NCBI GenBank assembly: GCA_920105625.2
Contig: OV050033.1
Location: 93,188,280-93,252,279, forward strand
DNA: 64,000 nucleotides
Source of the DNA: Clusia tigrina
Lineage: Eukaryota; Arthropoda; Insecta; Diptera; Clusiidae
Direction: 5' to 3'
The notes under the pieces: model-generated
What the model was told of the DNA's origin: nothing
The model's database searches: none
What the model saw: the letters and a program-made list of their open reading frames with translations, nothing else
Shown: piece by piece, positions 39,883 through 52,200 of the stretch
Layout of the letters: the number at the start of each line of letters is the position of its first letter
How positions within the stretch are numbered: position 1 is the stretch's first letter
Translations under genes and position numbers: made by a program

Positions 39883-42800
39883 TTGTTACAATTAAGTACT
39901 CGAGCCTCTTGTCAATTTAAGCTATCGCTCAAAGCTGTGCTACCCTTGAGTCCCAAATCAAACACTGATAAAGCTTCAAATGGCTCTAACTTCTATACGG
40001 TACGTCCTACACCTATCAAAGTTTGCAACATACAAATGCTTGTAACTTTTTACTGGAGCGTCATAAAACCGTGAAATTTTGTAACAATAAAGTACTCGAG
40101 ACTCTTGTGAATTTAATCTATCGCTCAAAGCTGTGCTACCCTTGAGCATCAAATCAAACACTGATAAAGCTTCAAATGGCCCTAACTTCTATACGGCACG
40201 TCCTACACCTATCAAAGTTTGCAACATATAAATGCTTGTAACTTTTTACTAGCGCGTCATAAAACCTTGAAATTTTGTAACAATTAAGTACACGAGCCTC
40301 TTGTCAATTTAAGCTATCGCTCAAAGCTGTGCTACCCTTGAGTCCCAAATCAAACACTTATAAAACTTCAAATGGCCCTAACTTCTATACGGTACGTCCT
40401 ACACCTATCAAAGATTGCAACATATAAATGCTTGTAACTTTTTACTGGAGCGTCATAAAACCTTGAAATTTTGTAACAATTAAGTACTCGAGCCTCTTGT
40501 CAATTTAAGCTATCGCTCAAAGCTGTGCTACCTTTGAGTCCCAAATCAAACACTAACAAAACTTCAAATGGCCCTAACTTCTATACGGTACGTCCTACAC
40601 CTAACAAAGTTTGCAACATACAAATGCTTGTAACTTTTTACTGGAGCGTCATAAAACCTTGAAATTTTGTAACAATAAAGTACTCGAGCCTCTTGTCAAT
40701 TTAACCTATCGCTCAAAGCTGTGCTAACCTTGAGTCCCAAATCAAACACTGATAAATCTTCAATCGGCCATAACTTCTATACGGTACGTCCTACACCTAT
40801 CAAAGTTTGCAACATACAAATGCTTGTAACTTTTTACTGGAGCGTCATAAAACCTTGAAATTTTGTAACAATATAGTACTCGAGCCTCTTGTCAATTTAA
40901 GCTAACGCTCAAAACTGTGCTACCCTTGAGTCCCAAATCAATCACTGATAAAGCTTCAAATTGCCCTAACATCTATACGGTACGTCCTACACCTATCAAA
41001 GTTTGCAACATACAAATGCTTGTAACTTTTTACTGGAGCGTCATAAAACCTTGAAATTTTGTAACAATAAAGTACTCGAGCCTCTTGTCAATTTAACCTA
41101 TCGCTCAAAGCTGTGCTAACCTTGAGTCCCAAATCAAACACTGATAAATCTTCAATCGGCCATAACTTCTATACGGTACGTCCTACACCTATCAAAGTTT
41201 GCAACATACAAATGCTTGTAACTTTTTACTGGAGCGTCATAAAACCTTGAAATTTTGTAACAATATAGTACTCGAGCCTCTTGTCAATTTAAGCTAACGC
41301 TCAAAACTGTGCTACCCTTGAGTCCCAAATCAAACACTGATAAAGCTTCAAATGACCCTAACTTATATACGGTACGTCCTACACCTATCAAAGTTTCCAA
41401 CATATAAATGCTTGTAAGTTTTTACTGGAGCGTCATAAAACCTTGAAATTTTGTTACAATTAAGTACTCGAGCCTCTTGTCAATTTAAGCTATCGCTCAA
41501 AGCTGTGCTTTTGAGTCCCAAATCAAACACTGATAAAGCTTCAAATGGCCCTAACTTCTATACGGTACGTCCTACACCTATCAAAGTTTGCAACATACAA
41601 ATGCTTGTAACTTTTTACTGGAGCGTCATAAAACCGTGAAATTTTGTAACAATAAAGTACTCGAGACTCTTGTGAATTTAAGCTATCGCTCAAAGCTGTG
41701 CTACCCTTGAGCATCAAATCAAACATTGATAAAGCTTCAAATGGCCCTAACTTCTATACAGTACGTCCTACACCTATCAAAGTTTGCAACATATAAATGC
41801 TTGTAACTTTTTACTAGAGCGTCATAAAACCTTGAAATTTTGTAACAATTAAGTACTCGAGCCTCTTGTCAATTTAACCTATCGCTCAAAGCTGTGCTAC
41901 CCTTGAGTCCCAAATTAAACACTTATAAAACTTCAAATGGCCCTAACTTCTATACGGTACGTTCTACACCTATCAAAGATTGCAACATATAAATGCTTGT
42001 AACTTTTTACTGGAGCGTCATAAAACCTTGAAATTTTGTAACAATTAAGTACTCGAGCCTCTTGTCAATTTAAGCTATCGCTCAAAGCTGTGCTACCCTT
42101 GAGTCCCAAATCAATCACTGATAAAGCTTCAAATGGCCCTAACTTCTATACGGTACGTCCTACACCTATCAAAGTTTGCAACATATAAATGCTTGTAACT
42201 TTTTACTGGAGCGTCATAAAACCTTGAAATTTTGTTACAATTAAGTACTCGAGCCTCTTGTCAATTTAAGCTATCGCTCAAAGCTGTGCTACCCTTGAGT
42301 CCCAAATCAAACACTGATAAAGCTTCAAATGGCTCTAACTTCTATACGGTACGTCCTACACCTATCAAAGTTTGCAACATACAAATGCTTGTAACTTTTT
42401 ACTGGAGCGTCATAAAACCGTGAAATTTTGTAACAATAAAGTACTCGAGACTCTTGTGAATTTAATCTATCGCTCAAAGCTGTGCTACCCTTGAGCATCA
42501 AATCAAACACTGATAAAGCTTCAAATGGCCCTAACTTCTATACGGCACGTCCTACACCTATCAAAGTTTGCAACATATAAATGCTTGTAACTTTTTACTA
42601 GCGCGTCATAAAACCTTGAAATTTTGTAACAATTAAGTACACGAGCCTCTTGTCAATTTAAGCTATCGCTCAAAGCTGTGCTACCCTTGAGTCCCAAATC
42701 AAACACTTATAAAACTTCAAATGGCCCTAACTTCTATACGGTACGTCCTACACCTATCAAAGATTGCAACATATAAATGCTTGTAACTTTTTACTGGAGC

Positions 42801-44460
42801 GTCATAAAACCTTGAAATTTTGTAACAATTAAGTACTCGAGCCTCTTGTCAATTTAAGCTATCGCTCAAAGCTGTGCTACCTTTGAGTCCCAAATCAAAC
42901 ACTAACAAAACTTCAAATGGCCCTAACTTCTATACGGTACGTCCTACACCTAACAAAGTTTGCAACATACAAATGCTTGTAACTTTTTACTGGAGCGTCA
43001 TAAAACCTTGAAATTTTGTAACAATAAAGTACTCGAGCCTCTTGTCAATTTAACCTATCGCTCAAAGCTGTGCTAACCTTGAGTCCCAAATCAAACACTG
43101 ATAAATCTTCAATCGGCCATAACTTCTATACGGTACGTCCTACACCTATCAAAGTTTGCAACATACAAATGCTTGTAACTTTTTACTGGAGCGTCATAAA
43201 ACCTTGAAATTTTGTAACAATATAGTACTCGAGCCTCTTGTCAATTTAAGCTAACGCTCAAAACTGTGCTACCCTTGAGTCCCAAATCAATCACTGATAA
43301 AGCTTCAAATTGCCCTAACATCTATACGGTACGTCCTACACCTATCAAAGTTTGCAACATACAAATGCTTGTAACTTTTTACTGGAGCGTCATAAAACCT
43401 TGAAATTTTGTAACAATAAAGTACTCGAGCCTCTTGTCAATTTAACCTATCGCTCAAAGCTGTGCTAACCTTGAGTCCCAAATCAAACACTGATAAATCT
43501 TCAATCGGCCATAACTTCTATACGGTACGTCCTACACCTATCAAAGTTTGCAACATACAAATGCTTGTAACTTTTTACTGGAGCGTCATAAAACCTTGAA
43601 ATTTTGTAACAATATAGTACTCGAGCCTCTTGTCAATTTAAGCTAACGCTCAAAACTGTGCTACCCTTGAGTCCCAAATCAAACACTGATAAAGCTTCAA
43701 ATGACCCTAACTTATATACGGTACGTCCTACACCTATCAAAGTTTCCAACATAAATGCTTGTAAGTTTTTACTGGAGCGTCATAAAACCTTGAAATTTTG
43801 TTACAATTAAGTACTCGAGCCTCTTGTCAATTTAAGCTATCGCTCAAAGCTGTGCTTTTGAGTCCCAAATCAAACACTGATAAAGCTTCAAATGGCCCTA
43901 ACTTCTATACGGTACGTCCTACACCTATCAAAGTTTGCAACATACAAATGCTTGTAACTTTTTACTGGAGCGTCATAAAACCGTGAAATTTTGTAACAAT
44001 AAAGTACTCGAGACTCTTGTGAATTTAAGCTATCGCTCAAAGCTGTGCTACCCTTGAGCATCAAATCAAACATTGATAAAGCTTCAAATGGCCCTAACTT
44101 CTATACAGTACGTCCTACACCTATCAAAGTTTGCAACATATAAATGCTTGTAACTTTTTACTAGAGCGTCATAAAACCTTGAAATTTTGTAACAATTAAG
44201 TACTCGAGCCTCTTGTCAATTTAACCTATCGCTCAAAGCTGTGCTACCCTTGAGTCCCAAATTAAACACTTATAAAACTTCAAATGGCCCTAACTTCTAT
44301 ACGGTACGTTCTACACCTATCAAAGATTGCAACATATAAATGCTTGTAACTTTTTACTGGAGCGTCATAAAACCTTGAAATTTTGTAACAATTAAGTACT
44401 CGAGCCTCTTGTCAATTTAAGCTATCGCTCAAAGCTGTGCTACCCTTGAGTCCCAAATCA
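39883..44460. repeat. 12-monomer tandem HOR pair, first set
   Basis: Two near-identical copies, 39883-42231 and 42232 to about 44460. Offsets are 2349 bp (12 monomers minus 3, from the gctgtgcttttgag deletion) and 2347 bp for a later marker (a further two bases lost in caacataaatgc at about 43750). Shared marks in order: aatggctc, gagactcttgtgaatttaatc, tacggcacg, tactagcgcg, gtacacgag, cactaacaaaac, cacctaacaaag, caatcggccataac, caatcactg, ctaacatc, aatgaccc, ctaacttatatacgg, gtttccaac, gctgtgcttttgag, tacagtacg, tactagagcg and tacgttctac. Related monomers also occur at about 50270-51720. Confidence 0.85.
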
Positions 44461-44570
44461 ATCACTGATAAAGCTTCAAATGGCCCTAACTTCTATACGG
44501 TACGTCCTACACCTATCAAAGTTTGCAACATACAAATGCTTGTAACTTTTTACTGGAGCGTCATAAAACC

Positions 44571-47500
44571 TTCAAATTTTGTAACAATAAAGTGCTCGAG
44601 CCTCTTGTCAATTTAACCTATCGCTCAAAGCTGTGCTAACCTTGAGTCCCAAATCAAACACTGATAAATCTTCAATCGGCCCTAACTTCTATACGGTACG
44701 TCCTACACCTATCAAAGTTTGCAACATACAAATGCTTGTAACTTTTTACTGGAGCGTCATAAAACCTTGAAATTTTGTAACAATAAAGTACTCGAGCCTC
44801 TTGTCAATTTAAGCTAACGCTCAAAACTGTGCTACCCTTGAGTCCCAAATCAAACACTGATAAATCTTCAAATGGCCCTAACTTCTATACGGTACGTCCT
44901 ACACCTATCAAAGATTGCAACATATAAATGCTTGTAACTTTTTACTGGAGCGTCATAAACCCTTGAAATTTTGTAACAATATAGTGCTCGAGCCTCTTGT
45001 CAATTTAAGCTAACGCTCAAATTGTGCTACCCTTGAGTCCCAAATCAAACACTGATAAAGCTTCAAATGGCCCTAACTTCTATACGGTACGTCCTACACC
45101 TATCAAAGTTTGCAACATACAAATGCTTGTAACTTTTTACTGGAGCGTCATAAAACCTTGAAATTTTGTAACAATATAGTACTCGAGCCTCTTGTCAATT
45201 TAACCTATCGCTCAAAGCTGTGCTAACCTTGAGTCCCAAATCAAACACTGATAAAGCTTCAAATGGCCCTAACTTCTATACGGTACGTCCTACACCTATC
45301 AAAGTTTGCAACATACAATTGCTTGTAACTTTTTACTGGAGCGTCATAAAACCTTGAAATTTTGTAACAATTAAGTACTCGAGCCTCTTGTCAATTTAAG
45401 CTATCGCTCAAAGCTGTGCTACCCTTGAGTCCCAAATCAAACACTGATAAAACTTCAAATGGCCCTAACTTCTATACGGTACGTCCTACACCTATCAAAG
45501 TTTGCAACATATAAATGCTTGTAACTTTTTACTGGAGCGTCATAAAACCTTGAAATTTTGTAACAATTAAGTACTCGAGCCTCTTGTCAATTTAACCTAT
45601 CGCTCAAAGCTGTGCTACCCTTGAGTCCCAAATCAAACACTGATAAAGCTTCAAATGGCCCTAACTTCTATACGGTACGTCCTACACCTATCAAAGTTTG
45701 CAAACATACAAATGCTTGTCACTTTTTACTGGAGCGTCATAAAACCTTGAAATTTTGTAACAATAAAGTGCTCGAGCCTCTTGTCAATTTAACCTATCGC
45801 TCAAAGCTGTGCTACCCTTGAGTCCCAAATCAAACACTGATAAATCTTCAAATGGCCCTAACTTCTATACGGTACGTCCTACACCTATCAAAGATTGCAA
45901 CATATAAATGCTTGTAACTTTTTACTGGAGCGTCATAAAACCTTGAAATTTTGTAACAATATTGTACTCGAGCCTCTTGTCAATTTAAGCCAACGCTCAA
46001 ATTGTGCTACCCTTGAGTCCCAAATCAAACACTGATAAAGCTTCAAATGGCCCTAACTTCTATACGGTACGTCCTACACCTATCAAAGATTGCAACATAT
46101 AAATGCTTGTAACTTTTTACTGGAGCGTCATAAAACCTTGAAATTTTGTAACAATATAGTACTCGAGCCTCTTGTCAATTTAAGCTAACGCTCAAAGCTG
46201 TGCTAACCTTGAGTCCCAAATCAAACACTCATAAAGCTTCAAATGGCCCTAACTTCTATACGGTACGTCCTACACCTATCAAAGTTTGCAACATACAATT
46301 GCTTGTAACTTTTTACTGGAGCGTCATTAAACCTTGAAATTTTGTAACAATTAAGTACTCGAGCCTCTTGTCAATTTAAGCTATCGCTCAAAGCTGTGCT
46401 ACCCTTGAGTCCCAAATCAAACACTGATAAAACTTCAAATGGCCCTAACTTCTATACGGTACGTCCTACACCTATCAAAGTTTGCAACATATAAATGCTT
46501 GTAACTTTTTACTGGAGCGTCATAAAACCTTGAAATTTTGTAACAATTAAGTACTCGAGCCTCTTGTCAATTTAAGCTATCGCTCAAAGCTGTGCTACCC
46601 TTGAGTCCCAAATCAAACACTGATAAAACTTCAAATGGCCATAACTTCTATACGGCACGTCCTACACCTATCAAATATTGCAACATACAAATGCTTGTAA
46701 CTTTTTACTGGAGCGTCATAAAACCTTGAAATTTTGTAACAATATAGTACTCGAGCCTCTTGTCAATTTAAGCTAACGCTCAAAACTGTGCTACCCTTGA
46801 GTCCCAAATCAAACACTGATAAAGCTTCAAATGGCCCTAACTTCTATACGGTACGTCCTACACCTATCAAAGTTTGCAACATACAAATGCTTGTAACTTT
46901 TTACTGGAGCGTCATAAAACCTTCAAATTTTGTAACAATAAAGTGCTCGAGCCTCTTGTCAATTTAACCTATCGCTCAAAGCTGTGCTAACCTTGAGTCC
47001 CAAATCAAACACTGATAAATCTTCAATCGGCCCTAACTTCTATACGGTACGTCCTACACCTATCAAAGTTTGCAACATACAAATGCTTGTAACTTTTTAC
47101 TGGAGCGTCATAAAACCTTGAAATTTTGTAACAATAAAGTACTCGAGCCTCTTGTCAATTTAAGCTAACGCTCAAAACTGTGCTACCCTTGAGTCCCAAA
47201 TCAAACACTGATAAATCTTCAAATGGCCCTAACTTCTATACGGTACGTCCTACACCTATCAAAGATTGCAACATATAAATGCTTGTAACTTTTTACTGGA
47301 GCGTCATAAACCCTTGAAATTTTGTAACAATATAGTGCTCGAGCCTCTTGTCAATTTAAGCTAACGCTCAAATTGTGCTACCCTTGAGTCCCAAATCAAA
47401 CACTGATAAAGCTTCAAATGGCCCTAACTTCTATACGGTACGTCCTACACCTATCAAAGTTTGCAACATACAAATGCTTGTAACTTTTTACTGGAGCGTC

Positions 47501-49221
47501 ATAAAACCTTGAAATTTTGTAACAATATAGTACTCGAGCCTCTTGTCAATTTAACCTATCGCTCAAAGCTGTGCTAACCTTGAGTCCCAAATCAAACACT
47601 GATAAAGCTTCAAATGGCCCTAACTTCTATACGGTACGTCCTACACCTATCAAAGTTTGCAACATACAATTGCTTGTAACTTTTTACTGGAGCGTCATAA
47701 AACCTTGAAATTTTGTAACAATTAAGTACTCGAGCCTCTTGTCAATTTAAGCTATCGCTCAAAGCTGTGCTACCCTTGAGTCCCAAATCAAACACTGATA
47801 AAACTTCAAATGGCCCTAACTTCTATACGGTACGTCCTACACCTATCAAAGTTTGCAACATATAAATGCTTGTAACTTTTTACTGGAGCGTCATAAAACC
47901 TTGAAATTTTGTAACAATTAAGTACTCGAGCCTCTTGTCAATTTAACCTATCGCTCAAAGCTGTGCTACCCTTGAGTCCCAAATCAAACACTGATAAAGC
48001 TTCAAATGGCCCTAACTTCTATACGGTACGTCCTACACCTATCAAAGTTTGCAAACATACAAATGCTTGTCACTTTTTACTGGAGCGTCATAAAACCTTG
48101 AAATTTTGTAACAATAAAGTGCTCGAGCCTCTTGTCAATTTAACCTATCGCTCAAAGCTGTGCTACCCTTGAGTCCCAAATCAAACACTGATAAATCTTC
48201 AAATGGCCCTAACTTCTATACGGTACGTCCTACACCTATCAAAGATTGCAACATATAAATGCTTGTAACTTTTTACTGGAGCGTCATAAAACCTTGAAAT
48301 TTTGTAACAATATTGTACTCGAGCCTCTTGTCAATTTAAGCCAACGCTCAAATTGTGCTACCCTTGAGTCCCAAATCAAACACTGATAAAGCTTCAAATG
48401 GCCCTAACTTCTATACGGTACGTCCTACACCTATCAAAGATTGCAACATATAAATGCTTGTAACTTTTTACTGGAGCGTCATAAAACCTTGAAATTTTGT
48501 AACAATATAGTACTCGAGCCTCTTGTCAATTTAAGCTAACGCTCAAAGCTGTGCTAACCTTGAGTCCCAAATCAAACACTCATAAAGCTTCAAATGGCCC
48601 TAACTTCTATACGGTACGTCCTACACCTATCAAAGTTTGCAACATACAATTGCTTGTAACTTTTTACTGGAGCGTCATTAAACCTTGAAATTTTGTAACA
48701 ATTAAGTACTCGAGCCTCTTGTCAATTTAAGCTATCGCTCAAAGCTGTGCTACCCTTGAGTCCCAAATCAAACACTGATAAAACTTCAAATGGCCCTAAC
48801 TTCTATACGGTACGTCCTACACCTATCAAAGTTTGCAACATATAAATGCTTGTAACTTTTTACTGGAGCGTCATAAAACCTTGAAATTTTGTAACAATTA
48901 AGTACTCGAGCCTCTTGTCAATTTAAGCTATCGCTCAAAGCTGTGCTACCCTTGAGTCCCAAATCAAACACTGATAAAACTTCAAATGGCCATAACTTCT
49001 ATACGGCACGTCCTACACCTATCAAATATTGCAACATACAAATGCTTGTAACTTTTTACTGGAGCGTCATAAAACCTTGAAATTTTGTAACAATATAGTA
49101 CTCGAGCCTCTTGTCAATTTAAGCTAACGCTCAAAACTGTGCTACCCTTGAGTCCCAAATCAAACACTGATAAAGCTTCAAATGGCCCTAACTTCTATAC
49201 GGTACGTCCTACACCTATCAA
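44571..49221. repeat. 12-monomer tandem HOR pair, second set
   Basis: Two near-identical copies, 44571-46921 and 46922 to about 49221, offset by 2351 bp (12 monomers minus 1). Shared marks in order: ccttcaaatttt, gtgctcgag with caatcggcc, cataaaccc, ctcaaattgtgc, caattgcttg, gtttgcaaacatac with cttgtcac, aatattgtac with taagccaac, cactcataaag, gcgtcattaaacc, and tacggcacg with tcaaatattgc. The copies part at about 49222, where caacatataaatg and gtactagagcc replace caacatacaaatg and gtgctcgag. A third, more diverged copy lies at about 51831-54110. Confidence 0.85.
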
Positions 49222-52200
49222 AGTTTGCAACATATAAATGCTTGTAACTTTTTACTGGAGCGTCATAAAACCTTGAAATTTTGTAACAATTAAGTACTAG
49301 AGCCTCTTGTCAATTTAAGCTATCGCTCAAAGCTGTGCTACCCTTGAGTCCCAAATCAAACACTGATAAAACTTCAAATGGCCCTAACTTCTATACGGTA
49401 CGTCCTACACCTATCAAAGATTGCAACATATAAATGCTTGTAACTTTTTACTGGAGCGTCATAAAACCTTGAAATTTTGTAACAATTAAGTACTCGAGCC
49501 TCTTGTCAATTTAAGCTATCGATCAAAGCTGTGCTATCCTTGAGTCCCAAATCAATCACTGATAAAGCTTCAAATGGCCCTAACTTCTATACGGTACGTC
49601 CTACACCTATCAAAGTTTGCAACATACTAATGCTTGTAACTTTTTACTGGAGCGTCATAAAACCTTGAAATTTTGTAGCAATAAAGTACTCGAGCCTCTT
49701 GTCAATTTAACCTATCGCTCACAGCTGTGCTAACCTTGAGTCCAAATCAAACACTGATAAATCTTCAAATGGCCCTAACTTCTATACGGTACGTCCTACA
49801 CCTATCAAAGTTTGCAACATACAAATGCTTGTAACTTTTTACTGGAGCGTCATAAAACCTTGAAATTTTTGTAACAATATAGTACTCGAGCCTCTTGTCA
49901 ATTTAAGCTATCGCTCAAAGCTGTGCTACCCTTGAGTCCCAAATCAATCACTGATAAAGCTTCAAATGGCCCTAACTTCTGTACGGTACGTCCTACACCT
50001 ATCAAAGTTTGCAACATACAAATGCTTGTAACTTTTTACTGGAGCGTCATAAAACCTTGAAATTTTGTAACAATTAAGTACTCGAGCCTCTTGTCAATTT
50101 AAGCTATCGATCAAAGCTGTGCTACCCTTGAGTCCCAAATCAAACACTGATAAAACTTCAAATGGCCCTAACTTCTATATGGTACGTCCTACACCTATCA
50201 AAGTTTGCAACATATAAATGTTTGTAACTTTTTAATGGAGCGTCATAAAACCTTGAAATTTTGTAACAATTAAGTACACGAGCCTCTTGTCAATTTAAGC
50301 TATCGCTCAAAGCTGTGCTACCCTTGAGTCCCAAATCAAACACTTATAAAACTTCAAATGGCCCTAACTTCTATACGGTACGTCCTACACCTATCAAAGA
50401 TTGCAACATATAAATGCTTGTAACTTTTTACTGGAGCGTCATAAAACCTTGAAATTTTGTAACAATTAAGTACTCGAGCCTCTTGTCAATTTAAGCTATC
50501 GCTCAAAGCTGTGCTACCCTTGAGTCCCAAATCAAACACTAACAAAACTTCAAATGGCCCTAACTTCTATACGGTACGTCCTACACCTAACAAAGTTTGC
50601 AACATACAAATGCTTGTAACTTTTTACTGGAGCGTCATAAAACCTTGAAATTTTGTAACAATAAAGTACTCGAGCCTCTTGTCAATTTAACCTATCGCTC
50701 AAAGCTGTGCTAACCTTGAGTCCCAAATCAAACACTGATAAATCTTCAATCGGCCATAACTTCTATACGGTACGTCCTACACCTATCAAAGTTTGCAACA
50801 TACAAATGCTTGTAACTTTTTACTGGAGCGTCATAAAACCTTGAAATTTTGTAACAATATAGTACTCGAGCCTCTTGTCAATTTAAGCTAACGCTCAAAA
50901 CTGTGCTACCCTTGAGTCGCAAATCAATCACTGATAAAGCTTCAAATGGCCCTAACATCTATACGGTACGTCCTACACCTATCAAAGTTTGCAACATACA
51001 AATGCTTGTAACTTTTTACTGGAGCGTCATAAAACCTTGAAATTTTGTTACAATTAAGTACTCGAGCCTCTTGTCAATTTAAGCTATCGCTCAAAGCTGT
51101 GCTACCCTTGAGTCCCAAATCAAACACTGATAAAGCTTCAAATGGCCCTAACTTCTATACGGTACGTCCTACACCTATCGAAGTTTGCAACATACAAATG
51201 CTTGTAACTTTTTACTGGAGCGTCATAAAACCGTGAAATTTTGTAACAATTCAAATCAATAAAGTACTCGAGACTCTTGTGAATTTAAGCTATCGCTCAA
51301 AGCTGTGCTACCCTTGAGCATCAAATCAAACATTGATAAAGCTTCAAATGGCCCTAACTTCTATACAGTACGTCCTACACCTATCAAAGTTTGCAACATA
51401 TAAATGCTTGTAACTTTTTACTAGAGCGTCATAAAACCTTGAAATTTTGTAACAATTAAGTACTCGAGCCTCTTGTCAATTTAACCTATCGCTCAAAGCT
51501 GTGCTACCCTTGAGTCCCAAATTAAACACTTATAAAACTTCAAATGGCCCTAACTTCTATACGGTACGTTCTACACCTATCAAAGATTGCAACATATAAA
51601 TGCTTGTAACTTTTTACTGGAGCGTCATAAAACCTTGAAATTTTGTAACAATTAAGTACTCGAGCCTCTTGTCAATTTAAGCTATCGCTCAAAGCTGTGC
51701 TACCCTTGAGTCCCAAATCAATCACTGATAAAGCTTCAAATGGCCCTAACTTCTATACGGTACGTCCTACACCTATCAAAGTTTGCAACATACAAATGCT
51801 TGTAACTTTTTACTGGAGCGTCATAAAACCTTGAAATTTTGTAACAATATAGTGCTCGAGCCTCTTGTCAATTTAACCTATCGCTCAAAGCTGTGCTAAC
51901 CTTGAGTCCCAAATCAAACACTGATAAATCTTCAATCGGCCCTAACTTCTATACGGTACGTCCTACACCTATCAAAGTTTGCAACATACAAATGCTTGTA
52001 ACTTTTTACTGGAGCGTCATAAAACCTTGAAATTTTGTAACAATAAAGTACTCGAGCCTCTTGTCAATTTAAGCTAACGCTCAAAACTGTGCTACCCTTG
52101 ACTCCCAAATCAAACACTGATAAATCTTCAAATGGCCCTAACTTCTATACGGTACGTCCTACACCTATCAAAGATTGCAACATATAAATGCTTGTAACTT

